From an uncultured Saprospiraceae bacterium (lineage in GTDB: Bacteria > Bacteroidota > Bacteroidia > Chitinophagales > Saprospiraceae): a stretch of 64,000 nt of DNA. A program made the translations under genes and the position numbers. Positions 1 through 9,139 of the stretch are shown piece by piece; within the stretch, counting starts at the first letter, position 1; each line of letters starts with the position of its first letter. The stretch spans positions 41,452 through 105,451 of the forward strand of contig CALFBH010000043.1 in assembly GCA_937951615.1 (NCBI GenBank), given 5' to 3'. Under the pieces are notes generated by a model. The model was not told the origin of the DNA. It saw only the letters and a list, made by a program, of their open reading frames with translations, and made no database searches.

Positions 1-304
1 CAGTAGCAAAGAAATTATAATATTTGAAAATCCCCAGCAAACCCAAATTGACCAACAAGCTGATGTACAAAAAGCGTTTGCGACTTGTTTTGTTCTCTGA
101 ACGGTGAATCCATTGACCTACATAATAATCTGTAAACGAACTGATTATGATTAAAGACAGAAAACGCCAATCCCAACACGAGTAAAAAAAGTAACTCAAT
201 GCAAGCAATAGTACATTCTGTACCTTATATTTGTCGGAAAGTGACCAATACATGGCAAAAGCCACGGGTAAAAACAATAAATATTCTAAAGAATTAAATA
301 GCAT
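1..304 (-). CDS. MBOAT family O-acyltransferase (N-terminal part)
   Basis: The first 101 residues of a membrane-bound O-acyltransferase, cut by the window edge. It begins MLFNSLEYLLFLPVAFAMYW, followed by YFFYSCWDWRFLSL, a TDYYVG motif and NLGLLGIFKYYNFF. These are the conserved N-terminal signatures of the DltB/AlgI-type MBOAT family, which transfers acyl groups to extracytoplasmic glycans or lipids. At least three hydrophobic segments are visible. The start is the ATG complementary to 302-304. It is divergent from the acyl carrier protein gene, a plausible source of activated acyl groups. The catalytic His lies outside the window, so substrate cannot be judged. Confidence 0.88.
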   Translation of the reverse strand, partial: MLFNSLEYLLFLPVAFAMYWSLSDKYKVQNVLLLALSYFFYSCWDWRFLSLIIISSFTDYYVGQWIHRSENKTSRKRFLYISLLVNLGLLGIFKYYNFFAT

Positions 305-487
305 CTGTTTAGCAAAAATAGCGTCAAAAAACGGTGTAAGATAAGGGAATTTAGTTGATTAGTTACGCTAATCTTTAATGAATTTTTGTACATCTCGCCT
401 GTCATTTTTAAAATGTCCGACGAGTTGGTTTTTCAAAGAATCACACATTATTAAAATATTAAGTATCATTAACTGCTCGACCGAAAC

Positions 488-712
488 ATGGATAAATTAA
501 CAACAATTATTAATACGATATTGACGAATATCGGTTTGGATGCCATAAAGGAACTTCGTCCGGAGATGGATTTGCGAGATGACTTGCAGATAGATTCGAT
601 ATCATTTGCCGAACTCCTCGTACATATTGATGAAGAGTTTGGAATTGATGTCAACAAAGAAGGACAAATCAACACTATTGGAGACATCCAGAAACAATTG
701 GGCTTAAATTAA
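488..712 (+). CDS. acyl carrier protein
   Basis: A 74-residue acyl carrier protein. The phosphopantetheine attachment motif is IDSIS, with the acceptor serine at about residue 37, inside the usual four-helix ACP pattern (LRDDLQIDSISFAELL, then EEFGIDV). Its job is to carry an acyl group as a thioester. It lies upstream of and co-directional with an LnmK/Pnap_2097-like protein and opposite an MBOAT acyltransferase. This suggests a dedicated acyl-transfer pathway rather than bulk fatty-acid synthesis, because no fab genes are adjacent. Confidence 0.93.
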   Translation: MDKLTTIINTILTNIGLDAIKELRPEMDLRDDLQIDSISFAELLVHIDEEFGIDVNKEGQINTIGDIQKQLGLN

Positions 713-716
713 TGAT

Positions 717-762
717 AGTCGATAATCCATAGAACTCGCGTTTACCTATGGACATCGACTAC
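717..762. repeat. imperfect inverted repeat of the TCGATA-word family
   Basis: Arms reading TAGTCGAT..TCCATAG and CTATGGA..TCGACTA face each other between the ACP gene and the next gene. The same words (GTCGATGG, CTATGGACTATCG) recur at about 3868-3895, 40600-40630 and 40729-40750. The repeat continues up to and into the first codons of the downstream gene. Confidence 0.6.
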
Positions 763-788
763 GGAATGTCAATAATCAACTATCAAAT

Positions 789-1682
789 ATGGACGATCAA
801 CTATCGACTTACCAAGGGCCAGCTACATCAACATTCGTTATCAATATGCCTCAAATGGCAATTGAAGCCCTGTCGGAAAACTGGCTTTTCAAAGAGTTGG
901 GCAATCTGCACTGGGAAATGATTTGCGAGGGCTTGCAAACCAAGTCTTTTGACCTCAAAAACGATACAGGTAACCGCTTGTATGCTACCTTTGTACGCAT
1001 ACGAATACAGTGCGAGGAGTCGCTCAAATCCTTTAAAGAAAACGATACAGTGGAGATGTCGGGCAAAATAAATCGTTTTGGTAATAGTATGTATTTTAGC
1101 GATATATCGTTCCAGGCAACAACCGGAAAGGTGAAAGCCGAACTGATGACGACCTTCTCCATTCGTGATGCGGTGGACAATACCCGCCTTGCCAAAAGTG
1201 AACCCGACGGATTGGTGAATAATATCGAAAAAGCCAAGTTATTTCCCACCTTTGGTAATGAATATCGTTTGGTGAAAAAGCAGGTATTGAAGGAGTTAAA
1301 ATGTGGTGATTGGGTGTTCGAGATTAAAGATGAAGTATTGTTTGAGACACAGTATGAGCTGAATCCGTATTACGATTTGAATGGTGTAAACTTGCTGTAC
1401 TTTGCGGCTTATCCTATCATTAACGATGTCTGTGAAGCGCGGTATTTTAATCAAAAAAATTTCGAAGAACGCTACGAACAAACTTACTATACAGCTTATA
1501 AAGATGTACTGTACTATGCTAATTGCAATCTCAATGATGCCATTATTTATCAATTGAATGATTGCCGAATCCTCGACGATAACTATCATATTAGTAGTAC
1601 ATTACGCCGAAAAAGTGATAACGAAATTATTGCCAGAATATTTACAGTAAAACATAGTTTGAGTAAAGTTCAAAGTGCGTAA
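789..1682 (+). CDS. LnmK / Pnap_2097-like biosynthetic protein
   Basis: A 297-residue protein. The N-terminal half contains [20 protein letters not shown] and a following LHWEMI, which I recognise as the signature of the LnmK/Pnap_2097 group of double-hotdog proteins. LnmK is a bifunctional acyltransferase/decarboxylase acting on methylmalonyl-CoA and an ACP in polyketide biosynthesis. Members of the group are commonly found beside a free-standing ACP, as here (76 bp downstream of one). The exact substrate is unknown. The first seven codons (ATGGACGATCAACTATCGAC...) match the intergenic TCGATA word repeat, so the N-terminus may be repeat-derived. The next gene starts 1 bp after the stop. Confidence 0.7.
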   Translation: MDDQLSTYQGPATSTFVINMPQMAIEALSENWLFKELGNLHWEMICEGLQTKSFDLKNDTGNRLYATFVRIRIQCEESLKSFKENDTVEMSGKINRFGNSMYFSDISFQATTGKVKAELMTTFSIRDAVDNTRLAKSEPDGLVNNIEKAKLFPTFGNEYRLVKKQVLKELKCGDWVFEIKDEVLFETQYELNPYYDLNGVNLLYFAAYPIINDVCEARYFNQKNFEERYEQTYYTAYKDVLYYANCNLNDAIIYQLNDCRILDDNYHISSTLRRKSDNEIIARIFTVKHSLSKVQSA

Positions 1683-1683
1683 A

Positions 1684-2403
1684 ATGCAAATCAAAAAATT
1701 ATCCATCATCATACCTGTTTATAACGAAGCAAGAACAATTCACAGAATACTAGATAAAGTGAGAGCCGTGGATTTGTTGGGCGGAATTGAAAAAGAAGTG
1801 ATACTGGTGAATGATGCTTCCACAGATGAATCAGAAACAGTGATTCAGCAATACATCAATGGGCAGACTGACACATCGATGCAATTGCACAGCCATGAAA
1901 AAAATCAGGGCAAAGGCGCGGCACTACACACAGGTATTAGCCTAGCAACTGGCGATTATCTGATTATTCAGGATGCTGATTTGGAATACGACCCGAATGA
2001 ATACAATAAACTTTTACAACCTGTTCTCGATGGTTTTGCTGATGTGGTCTATGGTTCCCGGTTTATGGGCGGACAACCACATCGGATATTATTTTTCTGG
2101 CATTCTATCGGCAATAAATTCCTGACCTTTCTGTCCAATATGTTTACCAACCTCAACCTCACGGACATGGAAACCTGCTATAAGCTGTTCAATAGAGAAA
2201 TTATACAAGATTTAAAACTAAAAGAAAAACGTTTCGGATTTGAGCCGGAAGTTACCGCAAAAATTGCCCGCGTACCCAAAATTCGGATTTACGAAGTCGG
2301 CATTTCCTATTACGGACGTACCTACGAAGAAGGCAAAAAAATCAACTGGAAAGATGGGTTCCGCGCAATCTACTGTATCCTAAGGTATAATCTTTTTAAA
2401 TGA
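1684..2403 (+). CDS. family 2 glycosyltransferase (polyprenyl-phosphate type)
   Basis: About 239 residues of GT-A fold. It has [14 protein letters not shown] at the N-terminus, ILVNDASTD for nucleotide binding, KGAALHTG, the DAD metal-binding motif in [11 protein letters not shown], and YGSRFMGG. The terminal part (ETCYKLF, FGFEPEV) resembles dolichyl/undecaprenyl-phosphate mannose or glucose transferases, but no C-terminal membrane helices follow. It probably loads a sugar onto a lipid carrier. I use the ATG at 1684; an in-frame GTG at 1675 overlaps the preceding gene by 8 bp. Tight spacing implies co-transcription with the LnmK-like gene. Confidence 0.9.
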   Translation: MQIKKLSIIIPVYNEARTIHRILDKVRAVDLLGGIEKEVILVNDASTDESETVIQQYINGQTDTSMQLHSHEKNQGKGAALHTGISLATGDYLIIQDADLEYDPNEYNKLLQPVLDGFADVVYGSRFMGGQPHRILFFWHSIGNKFLTFLSNMFTNLNLTDMETCYKLFNREIIQDLKLKEKRFGFEPEVTAKIARVPKIRIYEVGISYYGRTYEEGKKINWKDGFRAIYCILRYNLFK

Positions 2404-2461
2404 ATGGTGAAATGGTAGAATTGTGATATTGTTTTATTTGCAATCATGCCATCACACAATT

Positions 2462-3217
2462 TTACAATTTTCTAAGTAACTTCCGAGCAGCTTCATAATG
2501 ATCCGCCCCTTCAGGAATTTTCTCAAAAACAACCTTAGCCTGTTCAACTTTCTCCAGCTTCAAATAAGTCATCGCAAGATACCAGTCAGCTTCCGAGGCA
2601 TAAATAGAACCACCATCAGCAATCTGCTGAAAAGTAGCCACAGCCTGTTCCATTTGCCCTGTATTCAACTGACAATTCCCCAATGCAATATGAATATTAG
2701 TCGCTTCAGGATGGCTGGCAAGGTGCTGCTCAAAAGCAGGTAAAGCAGTGGTGTAATCCTGAGCTTCATAAGCCTGTTCAGCAGTGGTCAGGTCATTGCT
2801 TGTGCCACGCTCTGTCAGATTAAGGGCAGTCGGCTGATAATATTGGTCAAACAAATTTTCCTGCTGCCAGGGCGACAACCACATCAATAATAATATAGCC
2901 GCTGCGCTGACGGCAGCTATCACAAAACCTTTTATACGCATATTGGCAACCTTGCCTTTTGAGGGCTTATCAGTAGCCTGCGTTGCGGCAGTGCTGTTAA
3001 AATATTTTTGATTCAGGGTGTCAAGTGTTGATTTGAGTTCAGCATTTTGTGTACTGTGCTGATACTTTGCAGCCATGCTTGTTTCTATTTCGCGGTATAT
3101 GTTCACGACTTCCGCGAAAGCGGTATCTGCCTGTAATTTGGCTTCAAAGTCACGCAAGTCGTTGCCAGTCAGCGTGCCATTGAGGTAATCCGTTATTTGC
3201 TCGTAGTTGTGGACCAT
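2462..3217 (-). CDS. TPR membrane protein paired with ECF sigma factor
   Basis: A 251-residue protein with a short N-terminal cytoplasmic domain (about 1-90). This has a YLNGTLTG..L..FEAKLQAD pattern seen in Bacteroidota anti-sigma-like proteins. A single membrane helix lies near residues 97-116 (FVIAAVSAAAILLLMWL). A periplasmic TPR region follows (YEAQDYTTALPAFEQHLASH, LGNCQLNTGQMEQAVATFQQ, AMTYLKLEKVEQAKVVFEKI). It follows the sigma factor by 5 bp and shares its transcript, so it may be a membrane-bound regulator of that sigma factor. No zinc-binding anti-sigma motif is visible, so the anti-sigma role is inferred. Confidence 0.75.
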   Translation of the reverse strand: MVHNYEQITDYLNGTLTGNDLRDFEAKLQADTAFAEVVNIYREIETSMAAKYQHSTQNAELKSTLDTLNQKYFNSTAATQATDKPSKGKVANMRIKGFVIAAVSAAAILLLMWLSPWQQENLFDQYYQPTALNLTERGTSNDLTTAEQAYEAQDYTTALPAFEQHLASHPEATNIHIALGNCQLNTGQMEQAVATFQQIADGGSIYASEADWYLAMTYLKLEKVEQAKVVFEKIPEGADHYEAARKLLRKL

Positions 3218-3222
3218 CTCTA

Positions 3223-3813
3223 CTAATCTTTTAAGTCCTCAAAAATTGAGGCGGTTTGCACCAGATGAACTAATTTTTTCATGCATTCAGACTTCTTTTT
3301 TCGGGCAAACCCGTAAGTCACGCCCATTTCTTCTGCCACTATATTCATCCCTTTACCCGACCAGGATAATTGCAAAATTTGCCTGCATCTTGCACTGAGT
3401 TCTTTTACCTTATCGGTAAAAAGTTTTTCTCGATTTTCCTGTTGTAAAGTGGATGCTGCAATAGCGAAAGCATCGTCTGCTACACCTTTATATTCATCGT
3501 CCTCCAGATTTGTTACCCCCGCTCTTTTATTTTTATTTAAAACATTCATCCACTTGGAGTGGCAAATCTTGTAGAGATAGGCTTCAAATGGGCAGGTAAG
3601 TATGAAGTCGCCTTTTTGCGCACGGGTACAAATAGCCATTAAAGCGTCTTGGAAAACATCACCAGCATCCGATTCTGAGCCACTGTTGCGAGTCACCATA
3701 CGAATAATCTTCCCTGAAAATTTTTTGTAAATCTCCTCAATCAGAGAACTATTATTGTGGAGCAAAGCCTGAATGTATTTCTGATCTGTATGTGCCTTTT
3801 TGTTATTACTCAT
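3223..3813 (-). CDS. ECF-type RNA polymerase sigma factor
   Basis: A 196-residue sigma-70 family protein. Region 2 runs from about residue 15 to 95, with the core motif GDVFQDALMAICTRAQKG and FEAYLYKICHSKWMNVLNK. Region 4 lies at about 130-180, with LSARCRQILQLSWSGKGMNIVAEEMGV arranged as a helix-turn-helix, then AFARKKKSECMKKL-like residues. It directs RNA polymerase to a regulon that cannot be read from this window. It is the first gene of an operon with a TPR membrane protein. Confidence 0.9.
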   Translation of the reverse strand: MSNNKKAHTDQKYIQALLHNNSSLIEEIYKKFSGKIIRMVTRNSGSESDAGDVFQDALMAICTRAQKGDFILTCPFEAYLYKICHSKWMNVLNKNKRAGVTNLEDDEYKGVADDAFAIAASTLQQENREKLFTDKVKELSARCRQILQLSWSGKGMNIVAEEMGVTYGFARKKKSECMKKLVHLVQTASIFEDLKD

Positions 3814-4575
3814 TCAACATGTCCTTTTAATCAGAGCAAAGATAATCAAAAGTAATGGTTATGAGGTCGATAGTCCGTAGTCGATGGTCTATAGGGAAAG
3901 TAAGAATAAGGGGAATGTTTTGTTTTTCAATCAGTTTTTCGACTTTACGTAGTGGGAAATTAGGGTATTGGAGTATTAGCTAAAAACTGATTTTATATTT
4001 TTTTCAAAAAGGGGGTAACAATTTAATGGGTATATGGATATATCAGTGAACACAGCAAAAAACAGGCTCCAAAAAACACTGATAAGCCTGTGACCTTACG
4101 CAATAAAAACTATGTAATCATCAGTAACCTTGAAAGAACCTATTAAAACCAGAGAAACGTTTTTAAAACTAAAAAAACATTTTTAACCCCGCCCCGAAAA
4201 AACAAATTTTCCCAAAAAACGAAGCCCTAAGCTAGAAAGTAAGTGCCTGGACTCAACTAAACGCCACTTTCAATTTACATAATTGGCTTATTGTCAATAT
4301 TTTTTTGAATTTGAATTTGACGTTTGGATTTGTATTTCCACTTAGTAAGAGGAAATAACCGCAGAAGAACTATTAAAACCAGAGAAACATTTTTAACCAC
4401 AAGGAAACGATTAGTTAGTAGTTTAGCTTTTTGTGTTACGTCCGTGCCTCTTTTCACAGTGGGGTACGGGCGTTTTTTTTAGTCAATTACGAATTGAGTA
4501 CGAGGTCTGATTCGTGCATCCGTGGCTAAAACTTATTGGGGAATCTGAGAAAATACCAAAAAATACAGATTCAGT
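3814..4575. other. 762-bp gene-free interval with repeats
   Basis: I see no credible gene here. The interval carries a TCGATGG word repeat near 3868-3895, two copies of an AAACC-AGAGAAAC-TTTTTAA motif (4146-4165 and 4376-4396), a copy of dispersed repeat A (4250-4347) and an ATTACGAATT word near 4488. A 60-codon ORF on the minus strand (4275-4457) is made of repeat sequence and is not supported. Confidence 0.6.
4250..4347. repeat. dispersed repeat A, copy 1
   Basis: About 98 bp containing ACGCCACTTTCAATTTAC, then TTATTGTCAAT, GAATTTGAATTTGACGTTTG and TTTCCACTTAG. The same blocks in the same order occur at 43536-43625. Partial copies occur on the opposite strand at 27880-27920 and 16280-16325. 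Confidence 0.75.
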
Positions 4576-4977
4576 TTAAGTTTGTTTTTCTGGCATATTA
4601 GCCCAAAATTCTTTTTGCTGGTTAAAATTCATTTTTTTGCCTTCATGAAACATAATTGAATTTACTCCAAGTCCTTGATCTTGCTTTACGTATTGACGAA
4701 AATAATCACGAATGCTTAAAACGTCTTCCCCTGTTAATTTGCAAATGTTTACATATCCCTCATAGTTAAGTAAATAGGAATCTTCATTTTCGTAATAATT
4801 TTCTGGAAGTCCGTCTAAAATATATGGAAATAATTCTCCATATTCACCTAAATAGAAAGCAACAAGGAGGTTTTCAGAAATTTTTGATTTTGCAGATGCT
4901 AAATATAATACGGTGAATAATTCGAAATAAGTATTGTGAATTAAATTGAAAGTTTCAAAATACTTTTTTAAATCCAC
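4576..4977 (-). CDS. hypothetical protein, third gene of the PIN operon
   Basis: A 133-residue protein that I do not recognise. It is acidic, rich in Tyr and Asn, and predicted mostly helical (FETFNLIHNTYFELFTVLYL, then a GEYGELFPYILDGLPENYY segment). There is no signal peptide or clear motif. Its start overlaps the end of the PIN toxin gene by 23 bp, so it is almost certainly translated from the same mRNA. It could be a third component of the toxin-antitoxin operon or an accessory gene; the sequence does not decide. Confidence 0.6.
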   Translation of the reverse strand: MDLKKYFETFNLIHNTYFELFTVLYLASAKSKISENLLVAFYLGEYGELFPYILDGLPENYYENEDSYLLNYEGYVNICKLTGEDVLSIRDYFRQYVKQDQGLGVNSIMFHEGKKMNFNQQKEFWANMPEKQT

Positions 4978-5356
4978 CTATGTCAAGTACTTCAAGCTTT
5001 GGGAATTCAATATTTTTCAAAACTTTGAAATGTTTATCATGCGTAACGATATATTTTGCATTAGCTGCAACAGCGCAATCTACAAATTTATTATCATCAG
5101 GGTCGGCAGTTATTAAATTCCAGTAGTAATATTTTGTGATAAACTCAACGTTTATAGCATTTTCTATAATTTGGAGTGCATAATTAGCAGCTTCCGCGCC
5201 TGCGTGTTGGGTTATAATTTCCTCATATTCATTCAAAATATCCGTTGTAACACACAGCGTGTATTCTTCATTGATGAATCTTTCAAATATCCAGTAATAT
5301 TTGGATGTAGGTGAGATAGAGACCAACAATATATTCGTATCTAATACTATCTTCAA
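4955..5356 (-). CDS. PIN-domain toxin ribonuclease
   Basis: A 133-residue single PIN domain. It starts MKIVLDTNILLVSI, giving the first catalytic Asp at residue 6. It continues with an ILNEYEEI acidic helix, and ends with DPDDNKFVDCAVAANAKYIVTHDKHF, which supplies the remaining acidic residues and the conserved THDKH strand. Such proteins are VapC-like RNases held inactive by a partner antitoxin. The 75-codon gene 9 bp upstream is the likely antitoxin. Confidence 0.9.
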   Translation of the reverse strand: MKIVLDTNILLVSISPTSKYYWIFERFINEEYTLCVTTDILNEYEEIITQHAGAEAANYALQIIENAINVEFITKYYYWNLITADPDDNKFVDCAVAANAKYIVTHDKHFKVLKNIEFPKLEVLDIGGFKKVF

Positions 5357-5365
5357 TGGGTGGGC

Positions 5366-5593
5366 TTATTTATTATAAGGTGTCCTCATGTGAGTGTTGA
5401 GTAGTTGATCCATATCCTCATCTGTCCAGTTTTTTTCCTTCCAGACTTCTGTTGTGGTATCAGATAATTTTTTAGCCAAATATTTCACGATGAGCCGTTT
5501 AATTTCTATTAAATCACTTTCCTCTATATCTCTGGAAAACATTTTCAATAGTTCCAATTGCATATTAGATAGCGGATAATTTATTTGTGCCAT
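5366..5593 (-). CDS. probable antitoxin of the PIN toxin
   Basis: A 75-residue, highly charged helical protein (LSNMQLELLKMFSRDIEESDLIEIKRLIVKYLAKKL, then WTDEDMDQLL). It is the first gene of a tight operon and stops 9 bp before the PIN toxin start. Size, order and a C-terminal tail suited to toxin wrapping fit an antitoxin. I recognise the MQLELLKMFSR pattern as recurrent upstream of Bacteroidota PIN toxins. DNA binding is not evident from a named motif. Confidence 0.75.
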   Translation of the reverse strand: MAQINYPLSNMQLELLKMFSRDIEESDLIEIKRLIVKYLAKKLSDTTTEVWKEKNWTDEDMDQLLNTHMRTPYNK

Positions 5594-5637
5594 ACCATTT
5601 TTACTTTATATTCTAAAGATAACAACAATTCACCAGA

Positions 5638-7470
5638 TTAACAAATTCCATGTAAAGCTCCTCCTTCGGCAAACAAAGCATCCACACGCCGACTCACAGT
5701 AGGGTCAGTCACCAGTGGCGGGGCATGATGTGGTTTGATACGTGCATCAATAATCAAGGGACCTTTGCAGCCCCAATGCTTAAATTCCGTAAAACTATTT
5801 ACACCATAAAGATCATGAGAAGGATTGGCGCGGGTGAAAGTGACCCAAACAAAATTATTCAGCGTAGCGGCAGCAAAACTAGGGTCTTCCGTCAGCACAA
5901 TCATAGGAATATTGTCTAAGTCGGTGCGGGCAGCAAGCTGCTCGGTGACTTGTGCGAGTTCTTTTTGTGCTGTGACATAATCGGTGAATTTTGGAGCTTG
6001 TACAGCAAGGATGCCAGGTAAGCAGAATGTTGGGTTGGTATAGCCTTTCGGCAAATTGAAATCAGTCGGCAACTCAGTAGCTAAGTCGCGTTGCTTATCT
6101 CCACAACAAGCCACCACGACCTTTGAGCCTGCATTCCAGCCAGAACCGGAATAATCCAACGTGTCGATAGTTGTTTTAGTCTGAAAATGCAGATCGCGCG
6201 ACCAGTCCACCCGTTCCAAAACATGTTTGAAAAACAAAGGAATATCATGCGCATTCACAGGCGCGTCGCCTTCGGCGGCAATAAACAAAAACTTAGCCAG
6301 CGAAGTCTGCCCCGAGCCTAAAATACGATTAGCAATCGTGAGAATTTCCTCTGGTCGACGTTCCCGAAAGGGCATATATCTTTCCTGACCAATTGCCAGC
6401 AACAAAGGATGCACACCTGCAGCATCTACCGCATTGATTTCTACAAGTCCAGGAAATTCCTGCGGGGCTAAATTCTTCACCAACTCATGGATCATCCAGC
6501 CAAAACTAGAATCTTCTTGTGGCGGACGACCAACAACCGTAAAATGCCAAATCGCATCTTTTCTATGATACACCTTGTCCACTTTCATGACAGGGAAATC
6601 ATGTTCCAGACTATAATAGCCCAAATGATCGCCAAATGGACCTTCTGGTTTTTTTAGGTTTTTTACAATGGTTCCAGTGATACAAAAATCAGCATCAGCC
6701 GACAAGACATGCCCATTCCGCCTTGCATAACCAAATCGCCGACCAGCCAGCATACCAGCAAAAGTCAGTTCGGTCAAGCCTTCTGGCAAAGGCATAATGG
6801 CTGAAAAAGTATGGGAAGGCAAGCCGCCTACAAAGACGCTGCACTTAAAAGGTCGGTCTATCTTATTATACTTTTCATGATGCACCCCAATGCCTCGATG
6901 AATCTGATAATGCAAGCCAATTTCCTCATTTGGAATATAAGAATTGCCTGATAATTGTATGCGATACATGCCCAGATTGGAAGCTGCCATGACGCCCGAT
7001 TTGTCAGGATCTTCGGTATACACCTGCGGCAAGGTCACAAAAGCACCGCCATCCATGGGCCAGGATTTGATTTGTGGGAGCTGGTCAATCGTCGTTTCGC
7101 CATAAGCAACCGGCACGCGCCAACGCTTGCGCGGCAGGGCTTTCAAAGCTGTAAAAGGTGCGCCAAGATAACGACCTGGTTTTTTGAGAAAATTAATCGG
7201 ATCGATTTTCAACTCAATGACTTTCTGCACTTGCTTAATCGTATGCCGAAAAATAAATTCTGTTCGTTCAATAGTACCATACAAATTGGAGACAGCAGGG
7301 AAGGGGCTGCCCTTCACATTTTCAAATAACAAAGCTGGACCACCAGCATCATACACGCGGCGATGCACTTCAGCAATTTCCAGATTTGGATCTAATTCCG
7401 TTTTGATGCGAACAAGTTGCCCCGTTTTTTCGAGATTGTTCACACAGGCGCGCAGGCTTTTGTAACTCAT
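5638..7470 (-). CDS. UbiD family decarboxylase
   Basis: A 610-residue UbiD-type decarboxylase that should use prenylated FMN. Visible family landmarks are SLRACVNNLEKTGQL at the N-terminus, GRYLGAPFTALKALP, PNEEIGLHYQIHRGIG, and the catalytic-loop motif PEGPFGDHLGYYS. At about 610 residues it matches the longer Bacteroidota branch often annotated as menaquinone-biosynthesis decarboxylase, although no men genes are adjacent. It is monocistronic. Immediately upstream of its start is a CA-rich repeat leader (7475-7512). Confidence 0.9.
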   Translation of the reverse strand: MSYKSLRACVNNLEKTGQLVRIKTELDPNLEIAEVHRRVYDAGGPALLFENVKGSPFPAVSNLYGTIERTEFIFRHTIKQVQKVIELKIDPINFLKKPGRYLGAPFTALKALPRKRWRVPVAYGETTIDQLPQIKSWPMDGGAFVTLPQVYTEDPDKSGVMAASNLGMYRIQLSGNSYIPNEEIGLHYQIHRGIGVHHEKYNKIDRPFKCSVFVGGLPSHTFSAIMPLPEGLTELTFAGMLAGRRFGYARRNGHVLSADADFCITGTIVKNLKKPEGPFGDHLGYYSLEHDFPVMKVDKVYHRKDAIWHFTVVGRPPQEDSSFGWMIHELVKNLAPQEFPGLVEINAVDAAGVHPLLLAIGQERYMPFRERRPEEILTIANRILGSGQTSLAKFLFIAAEGDAPVNAHDIPLFFKHVLERVDWSRDLHFQTKTTIDTLDYSGSGWNAGSKVVVACCGDKQRDLATELPTDFNLPKGYTNPTFCLPGILAVQAPKFTDYVTAQKELAQVTEQLAARTDLDNIPMIVLTEDPSFAAATLNNFVWVTFTRANPSHDLYGVNSFTEFKHWGCKGPLIIDARIKPHHAPPLVTDPTVSRRVDALFAEGGALHGIC

Positions 7471-7573
7471 GGTTTGGTGTGTTGATGTGTTGGAGTGTTG
7501 TCGTGTTGATGTTATGATTTACTTATGTTTAAACACGGAATTTTGGAAAGTGTTTTGCTAAACCTTCCGTTCT

Positions 7574-9013
7574 TTATTCAAAATGCTCTAACAAAAACAG
7601 ACTATCCATGGTGATACAATGATCGACCTGTGCATGACTATACTGCCCGGACTGAATACCATAAGTTGTGATAAGGGTATTGAAAACGGTCTTTTTTGTT
7701 TTTGAAATTTGCTGAAATCGGGAACGCCGTCTTCTCAGTTTGCCTGCATCCTCTTTTGTAAGCGTTAATTCATCATTATAAAATTTGATTTCACAAAGGT
7801 TGATGCACTGATCAGCCCGGTCAATGAGCATATCTATCTGAATGCCTTCTCCTTCGGCATCAGAAGGGCTTCGAAAACCTGATACTTCTGTATAAATGCC
7901 TGAAATACCGAGGGCTTTTTTTATTGCTTCTACATGTTTGATACAAATGTTTTCAAAAGCGTAACCTCTCCATATTTTGTAGTATTGCTCTTGTGAAGTT
8001 TGCAGCCAGATGTCTTTTTTACCTGCCCGTTTGCCTGCTATGAATGTTAAATAAAAAAGTGAATATTCATCAATAAGGCGATACAATTTTTCTTTACGTT
8101 TTTTACCGAAAGGGATAATCTCAGCAACAAAAGAAGAGCTGATAAGCTCAGTTAATAGCTGCGTGAGTCCACCTCCGTTTGACAAACCAGTCAGCTTAAT
8201 AATTTCTTCACGGGTGAGTCCCTGCCATTTGGAAGAAAGTGCTTTAATCACCGCAATATGGCGCTCATGTCCATCATAAAGTGCAGCGTATAAATTATTG
8301 AATTCATTTCGAAGAATACCGTCTTTATTAAAACAGAGTCGATTAATGATTTGAGTGGCGGATTCACCTTTGCGAAGGTGCTGAAGATAATGAGGAACGC
8401 CTCCTATGGACATGTATAGCTGTAAAATTTGATAGTCATCTAAGGTAAGATTTATGGAATGAATATACTGCCTGACTTCGGCTAATGTAAAAGGCTGTAG
8501 ATGTATATATTCGGTAATTCTGTTGTGTAAACCGCCTGTATTATTCACCACTTTATCAATCATCCAGGAAGCTGCCGAGCCACAAATGACCACGACTATC
8601 TGCTGACGATTCGCCCAGTCGTTCCACCAGTAAGCAAATTCCTGGAGAAAACCAGAACGAGCACCCGAAATCCAGGGAAATTCATCAAAAAAGACCACTG
8701 GTTTTCGCTCGGATTGCTGTAAATTCTTTAGGTATATTTTTAATTGAATAAAAGCCTCCGACCAGTCTTCTGGTGTGGCTACACGGATTTGATTTTGTCT
8801 ATATTCACTTAGCTTTTGCGCGAATTTTTTCAACTGACTTTGTTTGTCTGCATGTTGTGTGCCCGTAAATTCAAAAACAATATGCTGGTCATAATGCTCC
8901 CGAATCAAAAAAGTCTTTCCAATACGCCTTCTGCCAAGAATAGCGAGTAATTCTGCTTTTCCTGAATGCGTTAAATCATCTAATTTTTGACGTTCTATTT
9001 TTCTTCCTATCAT
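7574..9013 (-). CDS. AAA family ATPase with C-terminal nuclease-like domain (DUF234)
   Basis: A 479-residue protein of the archaeal-type ATPase group. Walker A is GRRRIGKT at residues 27-34, Walker B is VVFFDEFPWI near residue 105, and a winged-helix region follows (LTREEIIKLTGLSNGGGLTQLL). The last third has IQIDMLIDRADQCINLCEIKFY, a D...E-x-K arrangement like PD-(D/E)XK nucleases and usual in DUF234. Proteins of this kind often behave as mobile or toxin-like genes, but the function is not established. It stands alone. Confidence 0.85.
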   Translation of the reverse strand: MIGRKIERQKLDDLTHSGKAELLAILGRRRIGKTFLIREHYDQHIVFEFTGTQHADKQSQLKKFAQKLSEYRQNQIRVATPEDWSEAFIQLKIYLKNLQQSERKPVVFFDEFPWISGARSGFLQEFAYWWNDWANRQQIVVVICGSAASWMIDKVVNNTGGLHNRITEYIHLQPFTLAEVRQYIHSINLTLDDYQILQLYMSIGGVPHYLQHLRKGESATQIINRLCFNKDGILRNEFNNLYAALYDGHERHIAVIKALSSKWQGLTREEIIKLTGLSNGGGLTQLLTELISSSFVAEIIPFGKKRKEKLYRLIDEYSLFYLTFIAGKRAGKKDIWLQTSQEQYYKIWRGYAFENICIKHVEAIKKALGISGIYTEVSGFRSPSDAEGEGIQIDMLIDRADQCINLCEIKFYNDELTLTKEDAGKLRRRRSRFQQISKTKKTVFNTLITTYGIQSGQYSHAQVDHCITMDSLFLLEHFE

Positions 9014-9139
9014 TGTTAATTTCGCTTAATCTGTCAAATTTAAGGAGATTAAGCGAGATTAACAAGTTACATATTTCGCTTAATGTGATATTTTGAGGTA
9101 GATTGAGCGAGATTAGTATGATTTCTTAGAGTATATCTA

